A stretch of DNA of 5,187 nt from CAZTLE01 sp964614415 (GTDB lineage: Bacteria > Bacteroidota > Bacteroidia > Flavobacteriales > Flavobacteriaceae). The number at the start of each line of letters is the position of its first letter. Positions within the stretch are counted from its first letter, which is position 1. Of this stretch, positions 1-5,187 are shown in pieces. The notes below the pieces were generated by a model. It was given only the letters and a program-made list of their open reading frames with translations, was not told the origin of the DNA and did no database searches. The stretch lies in the NCBI GenBank assembly GCA_964614415.1, contig CAZTLE010000248.1, forward strand, positions 1 to 5,187. Reading direction: 5' to 3'. The position numbers were made by a program, and so were the translations under genes.

Positions 1-53
1 CTACACGACGCTCTTCCGATAGATCGGAAGAGCGTCGTGTAGGGAAAGAGTGT
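1..53. other. Illumina TruSeq adapter contamination (not genomic)
   Basis: Bases 21-53 are an exact 33-base match, from memory, to the standard Illumina adapter in its reverse-complement orientation, beginning AGATCGGAAGAGCGTCGTGT and ending GGGAAAGAGTGT. Bases 1-20 (CTACACGACGCTCTTCCGAT) are part of the same adapter in the forward orientation. Bases 1-20 and 23-42 are therefore a perfect 20-bp inverted repeat with a two-base spacer, as expected of an adapter dimer or read-through chimera assembled onto a contig end. Base 54 (A) also agrees with the adapter, so the genomic boundary is at 54 or 55. This block should be trimmed and not interpreted as a terminator or terminal inverted repeat. 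Confidence 0.97.
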
Positions 54-174
54 AAGTACCACCAAAACTAATAGCACCCACTCCCGAAGCATTACCGCTC
101 CATGCAAAGGCGCTTTGACCGGAGGCCGTTGCGAATGGAAATGCGACAGAGTTATCTCCCGAAGCAATACCACC
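54..174 (-). repeat. 321-bp tandem repeat, copy 3 (truncated by the contig end)
   Basis: About 40 codons of a third unit, from GGIASGDNSVAFPF to GAISFGG, run into the adapter junction. The match to copies 1 and 2 continues up to the junction, so the array extends beyond the assembled sequence and its true copy number is unknown. Confidence 0.88.
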
Positions 175-1365
175 GGTAAAGGCTGTGGCATTTCCGCCGG
201 ACGCATTGGCTCCGAATCCCAACGCAGTGGCGTTCGTGCCGGACGCAGATGCATTATCACCCATTGATATGGCCGAAACTCCAGCCGTACTGGCCCCGGA
301 ACCAAATGAGAAACCGTTCGTGCCTGCCGCAGTAACTGCTCCTCCCATAAGGGCCATTGAGCTAGCTCCGGAAGCGTTGCCCCCCAGTGAAATGGCGCCC
401 TGGCCGGAGGCATTACCGCTCCAGGCAAAGGACCCCTGACCGGTTGCGTTGGCAAAAACAAAGCCTACCGAGTTATCGCCCGAGGCTATTCCACCGGTAA
501 ATGCCATTGCATTTCCTCCTGAGGCGTTGGCTCCAAATCCCAGTGCAGTAGCGTTCGTGCCGGACGCAGATGCGTTGTCTCCCATCGATATGGCTGAAGT
601 TCCCGCTGTACTGGCTCCGGAACCAAAGGAGAAACCATTGGTGCCTGCTGAAGTAACTTCTCCACCCATAAGGGCCATAGAGCTAGCTCCGGAAGCGTCG
701 CCGCCCAGTGAAATGGCACCCTGGCCGGATGCATTCCCACTCCAGGCAAAGGAACTTTCGCCGCTCGCCGTAGCAAAGAGATAGGCAACGGAATTGTCCC
801 CTGAGGCAATACCTCCGGTGAATGCTGTAGCGTTGGCACCCGTGGCTTCCGCGCTAAATCCAAAGGCCGCAGAATTTGCCGCCGAAGCCGTAACCAATGA
901 CCCAAGGGCAATGGATTCACTACCCACATTGGCATCATTCCATTCGCTACCGCCGGCAATTCCGGCCCGAAAGGCGCCTTTGCCAGTGTCCAAAAAGAAC
1001 TTAGCTCCGCCGCCATTCAAATCGGTATCTCCGAAAACGAAATCATCACTACCTATGTTGGTGGTGTTTTGAACCAGCCCGGAAACACTTTGGAATTCAC
1101 CGGATCCTCCGCTTGTGGCAAGCGCGGTCCAGGCTCCGTTGTAGTAATAGAACCCGGGACTGTTGTCTGTTTGATAGATTAACAGTCCGTCGGCCGGAGA
1201 GCCAATTGCATCCCGTTGTGCCTGCGTCATTCTGGGAACCAGAATTCCAGCTGAGGTGCTTTGGATATCCAGTGCGGAAGAAGCGTCCGGATTTGTCGTG
1301 CCAATACCTACCTGGGCCAGTGAGGTAGTGGCCACCAGGAAAATGAAGTAAAGAAGTCTTTTCAT
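54..1365 (-). CDS. Secreted YadA-head-like repeat protein (adhesin or fibre-like), 3' end missing
   Basis: This is probably a surface-exposed fibrous protein. The chosen ATG (1363-1365) gives the signal peptide MKRLLYFIFLVATTSLAQ, followed at once by VGIGTTNP and SALDI, the module often found at the N-terminus of flavobacterial secreted proteins. Next come GILVPRMT and GFYYYNGAWTAL (about residues 40-82), typical of the same family. From about residue 149 the protein is Gly/Ala/Ser/Asn-rich with short degenerate units such as SLGGNASG, SMGDNASASG and ALGFGANASG, spaced about 13-16 residues apart. These resemble the left-handed beta-roll of trimeric autotransporter heads and of tail fibres. 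A higher-order 107-residue repeat is present. An upstream in-frame GTG (1399-1401) or ATG (1396-1398) would add 11-12 residues before the signal peptide and is less likely. Roughly 437 genomic codons are visible; the true C-terminus, which in related proteins may carry an anchor or an endosialidase-type chaperone domain, is lost. The frame stays open through the adapter to a false TAG at 1-3. Adhesion or fibre function is inferred from the repeat type only. Confidence 0.85.
175..495 (-). repeat. 321-bp tandem repeat, copy 2 (full)
   Basis: This is the second full 107-codon unit, from GGIASGDNSVGFVF to GGNATAFT, in perfect register with copy 1. Over the 180 columns compared by eye (181-360 against 502-681) there are about 30 base differences, many of them silent. 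The two copies are therefore clearly diverged at the DNA level although the protein is about 89% identical. Confidence 0.92.
496..816 (-). repeat. 321-bp tandem repeat, copy 1 (full)
   Basis: This is the first full 107-codon unit in the coding direction, from GGIASGDNSVAYLF to GGNAMAFT. It differs from copy 2 at 12 of 107 residues, six of them clustered in the segment after GDNSV. The period was confirmed from matching landmarks on the plus strand, where the ccaccggt-like block occurs at 170, 491 and 812. Confidence 0.92.
817..921 (-). repeat. Degenerate partial unit preceding the 107-residue repeat array
   Basis: These 35 codons (IALGSLVTASAANSAAFGF and onward to ATAFT) align with the last third of each full repeat, for example AISMGDNASASGTNATALGF and onward to ATAFT. 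They diverge more than the full copies do from each other. This marks the N-terminal edge of the array and suggests an older, decayed copy. Confidence 0.6.
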
Positions 1366-1371
1366 GATGTA

Positions 1372-1389
1372 TGCTTTGCTCGCAAAGCA
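1372..1389 (-). promoter_or_regulatory. Hairpin just upstream of the adhesin start codon
   Basis: TGCTTTGC and GCAAAGCA form a perfect 8-bp inverted repeat around a two-base centre, ending six bases before the chosen ATG at 1365. In an mRNA from this strand it would sit at the ribosome-binding region. There is no T-run after it, so it is not a typical intrinsic terminator. No Shine-Dalgarno sequence is visible, as is usual in Bacteroidota. A role in translation control is inference only. Confidence 0.35.
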
Positions 1390-1403
1390 GGCGTTCATCA
1401 CTC

Positions 1404-1501
1404 TTCTGAAAAGGTAGATTTCGGGGAAAATCCGGAACGATGCACAGCATCGAACACTTTCTCATCGGTGGGATGTGAAAATGTCATCACCTTTTTCAGA
1501 A
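1404..1501 (-). other. Nested inverted repeats in the CHAT-adhesin intergenic region
   Basis: The arms TTCTGAAAAGGT (1404-1415) and ACCTTTTTCAGAA (1489-1501) are complementary except for one bulged base. Between them lies a perfect 6-bp hairpin, CGATGC-ACA-GCATCG (1438-1452). The outer arm on the CHAT side begins about 16 bases after the CHAT stop codon. This structure fills most of the 151-bp gap and could be a terminator-like, attenuating or processing element, or a protein-binding site. It lacks a clean GC stem followed by a T-run, so I do not call it an intrinsic terminator. Confidence 0.35.
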
Positions 1502-1516
1502 ATGATCAGTGAATAA

Positions 1517-4500
1517 TCAGGCGGATTTCCTTCTTCGGAGGAAGACAAATAGTAGTAGCAGGACCCCGGCACCGATGATCCAGTACCAGTAGTTGGCAGA
1601 AGAGGTTAATTGAATGGGTTGTGTATCTCCTATGAGCACCAATCCCGCCCAGTATTGCGGCGCTGCCGTGCGTCCTTGAGCGGATGCCAGGTAATCTAAC
1701 TTCGCTTTGCGCAATGAAGCGTCCTTGGACAACCCCTGGGACAGGTATTCATAAAAGGATTCGATGATTTGCGCGCTGGATTGCTCGTCGATTTTCCAAA
1801 GACTGGTGAGGATGCTTTCACTACCGGCATAGTTAAATGCATGCGCCAAAGATATCATCCCCTCACCGGCCTGATATGTGGGTTTTCCAGTTTCACAGGC
1901 CGTAAGTATGGCCAGATTGGACGAGAGATTCTGATTGTAGATCTCAAATGTGTACAGGTAATTGTCATCGGTATCGCTCTCACCGGAGGCGTTCTTGGCG
2001 AAAATGAGCCGTGACAATTCCGGAGCGATGTTGTTGGATTCGGCATGCGTCCCGATATGAATGATCTTGTGCTCCCGGGCGTTTTCCGTGAATATTTGTT
2101 TGGTGGACTTTTCATTCAGAAAAGCATCTCCTTTGAACTTTTCAGAATACTCTTTGGCAATCTCTGCACTAAAAGGTTGTGGGATTAAGGTTAGATAGGT
2201 TTTGTCGAGTGCCGCAGAATCACTGATGGAAATCCGGTAATCGGACTTCATTTCATCAGTGAATTGTGGTGCAAAAGCTACAAAGTTGTTGCTGTAGTCA
2301 ATTACAGTTGGAGTATCCCGCATAAGGAGTAAACTGAAGTTGTACGAGATTTCATATTTGGCCAGTAAACTTTCGGTAGCTAATTCATCAAGAGAAGAAA
2401 TAGTGTTCTTCGTGAGTGTTTCGAAACTCAGGTTGAAGAGAATCCCGTCCGGAACGATAATGATTCTTTCTGAAGTGATCCGGTCGTCAAATGGAAACCA
2501 GAGAGCATTGTACAAACGATGTAATCGAGGGGCTATGGATTCGAGATCGAAGTCGTTCTCAGACAGTGCCAGGATATCTTCTTCAAGGTTGTCGGCAGTT
2601 AGTGGCACAAGAGAGGTCTCCGCTTTTGTGATGAGAAAAACGTATAACTGATCTTCAATAAACAAGTATCGAAGTGCAGTCGTATTTTCGGGAAGGTTCT
2701 CACGAAGGTCATCCAGGGGTTCGAGTATAGAGGCATATCGCATCTCGTAATATCTGGGAAATTCAGTTCTGAGAGAATCTAAGAAAGATTGCCACTCGGT
2801 CTCCGCATTGAAAAAGCCGGTGATATTGGTTTCATCTCCTGAATTCAGTGCCTGTGAAAGCTGTTGTTTAAGCCCGGTTTCGCGCTGAAATACCGTGGTG
2901 GGAATATCCGCAAAAGCCACATTGTTCTTGATGTTGAATTTGGTTCTGATCCGATTATAGACTCCGGACTCCTGAAGCGTAAGTGTTTGTTCGAGGTATT
3001 GGGGATCGCGGGTCAGAGTATACAGATCAAGCGATAGCTGTTTTGCCATTGTATTTAGTCCTTTGTATTGTTCCAAAAGGAGATTTATGTCGGCCAATTC
3101 AAAGGTGGTGGTCTTCCGTTGCTCCAGGATAATGACCGCATCGTGAATTCTGGCGAGTAGTTGCGAGAAGAGTTCGATGTCTTTCTCTGCCGCGAGCTTA
3201 TACTGCGATTCGACCTCACGTAGAATAACGGCGGGTCGGTTAAATTCAATTTGGACAGAATCGATACGCGATGCCGCTGTCTGCAGTTTTCCATCCAGAT
3301 ATTCATTGGCATCCCGGGACCAGGAAAGCGCCTCAGAGTAATCACCGGCCAGATAATGTACGTCGGCCAATGTGAGAATATAGGAAAGCAGTTGAAAGTT
3401 GTCCTCGCCACCACGCTCTTTTACATGCTCATAGGCTTTGGTCGCTATGGAAACCGCTTTGTCCGCATCTCCATTTTCAGCCAGGAAAGTGGCGTAATCC
3501 TTTAGTACAATGAGGTATTCCCTGCTATATTCGTTAGGATAGGCGCGTTGGTATATAGCTTCGCTTTCCGCATATAGCACGGTTGCCTTTTCAATATTCC
3601 CTTTGGCAGCATAGGCCCTGGCCTGAGCATGCACGGCATCGGCTTCCAGCGACAGGTAATCGCTGGGAAGGGATCGCAACAGGTTCAATGCTTCCGTTGC
3701 GGATTCAATGCTTTTATCGAATTCGCGAAATTCATATTCCGAAAGGGCCAGTTGGGACAGATTATTGGCCAGTCGGGGACTATCCGGGTCCAATACCTCT
3801 CGCTTTTTCTCAAGAGCGTATTTTAACATCTCGTATGCCCTGGTAAGATATCCTGTATCGTGGTAAAAGGCTGCCAAATTGGAAATGGCGGAAGCATGCA
3901 ACCCCTTTGCCCGATCAACCAACGAATCGTTGGGGGATTCATCAATGATCTTTTGCAGGTCCTTTATTACGTCCTGTTTGACAGCTATGGCTTCACCAAT
4001 CTTTCCCTGCCCGTCGATCACCAATGCCTGGTTGAACTTAAAGGCATTGATATAATAGATACGACGGTAGGATTCAAGATCGCTCTGTTCTGCCGCAGTA
4101 ATAGCCTTGTCGAAGTAGAAATTGGCACTGTCCAGCCGATTTAACGTCCAATGGGAAACGGCAACACCATTGTAAGCATCGGAGAGTTTGTCTTTCCCGG
4201 ATTCGGGATCCGATTCGTAAGCCGAAGCCGAATCTCTGAAATAGTCAATAGCATTGTCCAGTTCATAGAGCGCGTAGTAGTTACCACCAATGATATAGTT
4301 CATTTCCCCCAGTTCCCTTCCGGTAATGTCCGAAGTCTGCTTTGCATATTCCAATGCTTTTTTCGAGGCTACCACAGAGCCTTCATCGTCCCCCAGGGAG
4401 ATGTACAGATCGTTTAAACTGATGTAAGATTTATAAAGGATTCTGTTGGATGCCCGGTTTTCTGCAAGCAGGTCAATAAAATCCTGCGCTTTGGAAATGG

Positions 4501-4750
4501 CGCCGGTTGCGTTGGAATTTGCTGCTTCTATGGTTCCTATATACTCCGGAAACATGGTAAGGGAGTCCAACTGACCGGCATTCAGAAATCGTTGTTTTTC
4601 ACTTTCCAAAAGCCGCTCGGCCTCGCTGTATTTTTCTTCGGAAATAAGCTGAGAAATAGATGCCCCATCGTTTGATTCCTGTCCAAAGCCATGTATGTAT
4701 GTGAGCAAAAAGGCAAGGAGTAGAATAAAACGGTGATGGCAGAATCTCAT
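1517..4750 (-). CDS. TPR-CHAT caspase-like protein, exported and membrane-anchored
   Basis: This is a predicted caspase/separase-like cysteine peptidase of the CHAT family with a TPR sensor or scaffold region; its substrate is unknown. A signal peptide (about residues 1-24, hydrophobic core FILLLAFLLTYI) is followed by eight or nine TPR-like helical pairs at about 30-490, for example AYNGVAVSHWTLNRLDSANF near 192 and ADVHYLAGDYSEALSW near 462. A helical linker includes VAFADIPTTVFQRE (611-624), a conserved-looking pre-CHAT element. The CHAT domain spans about 690-1043. Its motif IIHIGTH carries the likely catalytic His902 and ILTACETG the likely Cys952; GEGMISLAHAF, SILTSLWKID and YWAGLVLIGD complete the usual pattern. 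A transmembrane helix (about 1053-1070) ends in LRRRKSA. With a cleaved signal peptide this places the CHAT domain in the periplasm, anchored in the inner membrane. The start is firm because an in-frame TAA immediately precedes the ATG. The gene follows the TPR gene by nine bases, implying one operon. Proteolytic activity and location are inferred, not shown. Confidence 0.93.
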   Translation of the reverse strand: MRFCHHRFILLLAFLLTYIHGFGQESNDGASISQLISEEKYSEAERLLESEKQRFLNAGQLDSLTMFPEYIGTIEAANSNATGAISKAQDFIDLLAENRASNRILYKSYISLNDLYISLGDDEGSVVASKKALEYAKQTSDITGRELGEMNYIIGGNYYALYELDNAIDYFRDSASAYESDPESGKDKLSDAYNGVAVSHWTLNRLDSANFYFDKAITAAEQSDLESYRRIYYINAFKFNQALVIDGQGKIGEAIAVKQDVIKDLQKIIDESPNDSLVDRAKGLHASAISNLAAFYHDTGYLTRAYEMLKYALEKKREVLDPDSPRLANNLSQLALSEYEFREFDKSIESATEALNLLRSLPSDYLSLEADAVHAQARAYAAKGNIEKATVLYAESEAIYQRAYPNEYSREYLIVLKDYATFLAENGDADKAVSIATKAYEHVKERGGEDNFQLLSYILTLADVHYLAGDYSEALSWSRDANEYLDGKLQTAASRIDSVQIEFNRPAVILREVESQYKLAAEKDIELFSQLLARIHDAVIILEQRKTTTFELADINLLLEQYKGLNTMAKQLSLDLYTLTRDPQYLEQTLTLQESGVYNRIRTKFNIKNNVAFADIPTTVFQRETGLKQQLSQALNSGDETNITGFFNAETEWQSFLDSLRTEFPRYYEMRYASILEPLDDLRENLPENTTALRYLFIEDQLYVFLITKAETSLVPLTADNLEEDILALSENDFDLESIAPRLHRLYNALWFPFDDRITSERIIIVPDGILFNLSFETLTKNTISSLDELATESLLAKYEISYNFSLLLMRDTPTVIDYSNNFVAFAPQFTDEMKSDYRISISDSAALDKTYLTLIPQPFSAEIAKEYSEKFKGDAFLNEKSTKQIFTENAREHKIIHIGTHAESNNIAPELSRLIFAKNASGESDTDDNYLYTFEIYNQNLSSNLAILTACETGKPTYQAGEGMISLAHAFNYAGSESILTSLWKIDEQSSAQIIESFYEYLSQGLSKDASLRKAKLDYLASAQGRTAAPQYWAGLVLIGDTQPIQLTSSANYWYWIIGAGVLLLLFVFLRRRKSA

Positions 4751-4759
4751 TTAGATAAT

Positions 4760-5187
4760 TTACGGATTTATCTTCGTTAACAACTCTGAGGCGTTCTTAT
4801 TTTCACTATTTGCGAGACTTTCCTTCGCATTTTCAAGGTCTTCCGATTTCAAATAGGCCAGCCCCAAATAGTACCACGCCTCTTTGGTAAAAACACTGGT
4901 GGCCTCGTCGGTCACGGTTTTCAAATGTTCTATGGCTCCCGTTTCGTTTCCGCTGGCTAACTGAGCAACTCCAAGGAAATAGTGTAGGGTGTCATTTTCC
5001 TTTTTGAACGTAAGCTGATTACTCCACTTGTCTATGGCTTCCGAATAATCACCTTGCTTGTAATCGACCATGGCATCGTAGAATTCGAAATTTTCAATGT
5101 CTCCCATATTGGTCGGGAGCCCCGGATCAGCCACGAAATATTCGGCAAAAAGCTGCTCCGTCTCACTCTTTTGGGTAAAGATCCAGA
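4760..5187 (-). CDS. TPR-repeat protein, 5' end missing (C-terminal 141 residues)
   Basis: The frame is open to the window edge (first full codons WIFTQKSETEQLFAEYF), so the GTG at 5132-5134 is an internal Val codon and not the start. Three TPR-like helical pairs are visible in the fragment: AMVDYKQGDYSEAIDKW (about 38-54), HYFLGVAQLASGNETGAIEH (about 68-87) and AWYYLGLAYLKSEDLENAKE (about 103-122). The protein ends ELLTKINP before TAA at 4760-4762. The LFAEYF segment followed by a short linker and TPRs recalls Bacteroidota membrane proteins with an N-terminal anti-sigma-like region, one transmembrane helix and C-terminal periplasmic TPRs, often encoded next to CHAT genes. That resemblance is from memory, and the part that would show it is outside the window. 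The tight spacing to the CHAT gene suggests a shared transcript and perhaps a direct partnership through the TPRs. Confidence 0.85.
   Translation of the reverse strand, partial: WIFTQKSETEQLFAEYFVADPGLPTNMGDIENFEFYDAMVDYKQGDYSEAIDKWSNQLTFKKENDTLHYFLGVAQLASGNETGAIEHLKTVTDEATSVFTKEAWYYLGLAYLKSEDLENAKESLANSENKNASELLTKINP

Noticed and set aside
1..42. Perfect 20-bp palindrome that could be a transposon end or terminator
   Set aside because: Both arms are Illumina adapter sequence, so the symmetry is a library artefact.
54..921. Tandem repeats as a CRISPR array or non-coding satellite
   Set aside because: The period is 321 bp and an exact multiple of three, with no spacers and a continuous coding frame; the repeat is a protein repeat.
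486..1016. 176-codon minus-strand frame inside the adhesin gene
   Set aside because: It is an out-of-frame shadow kept open by the biased codon use of the repeats; its Leu/Pro/Arg-rich content resembles no protein family.
185..1072. Three plus-strand open frames encoding Pro/Ala-rich peptides across the repeat region
   Set aside because: They are antisense shadows of the Gly/Ala/Ser-rich adhesin. Their repetition follows the 321-bp repeat, and they lack any recognisable domain or upstream signal.
1409..1416. TACCTTTT on the minus strand as a Bacteroidota -7 promoter element (TAnnTTTG)
   Set aside because: It matches only approximately, has no TTG at the expected -33 distance and lies within an inverted-repeat arm, so the support is too weak to list as a promoter.
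1097..1465. Minus-strand 122-codon frame covering the intergenic region and adhesin start
   Set aside because: It overlaps the well-supported adhesin signal peptide and conserved N-terminal module in another frame and shows no domain features.
5132..5134. GTG as the start of the TPR protein
   Set aside because: The same frame continues without a stop to the window edge with plausible protein sequence (LFAEYF), so this Val codon is internal and the gene is 5'-truncated.

Overview
The window looks like the end of a draft contig from a Bacteroidota genome, most likely a marine-type flavobacterium. Three things support this: a lipid-free signal peptide followed by the QVGIGTTNP...SALDI module that is common at the N-terminus of flavobacterial surface proteins, a large TPR-CHAT protein of the type common in that phylum, and start regions that are AT-rich and lack a Shine-Dalgarno sequence. 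All three genes lie on the minus strand and read from high to low coordinates.

Layout in transcription order. At 5187-4760 is the 3' part of a TPR-repeat protein whose beginning lies outside the window. Nine bases later, at 4750-1517, is a 1077-residue protein with a signal peptide, an array of TPR-like helices, a CHAT (caspase-like) peptidase domain with an apparently intact His/Cys pair, and a C-terminal membrane anchor. After a 151-bp gap holding several inverted repeats, at 1365-54, comes a secreted, Gly/Ala/Ser-rich repeat protein resembling YadA-type trimeric adhesin heads. It is built from a 321-bp (107-residue) tandem repeat and is cut off at the contig end.

Bases 1-53 are not genomic. 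They are Illumina TruSeq adapter in both orientations, joined as an adapter-dimer-like palindrome. The adapter keeps the adhesin frame open and supplies a stop at 1-3, so a gene caller would report a complete protein with a false C-terminus of about 17 residues.

A working reading of the biology: the TPR protein and the CHAT protein are almost certainly co-transcribed, and together form an envelope-located TPR/caspase-like module of unknown substrate. The adhesin-like protein follows on the same strand and may be part of the same unit or a separate gene. I see no CRISPR array, RNA gene, transposase or phage integration site. The most notable biology is a CHAT peptidase predicted to act outside the cytoplasm; the most certain observation is the adapter artefact.
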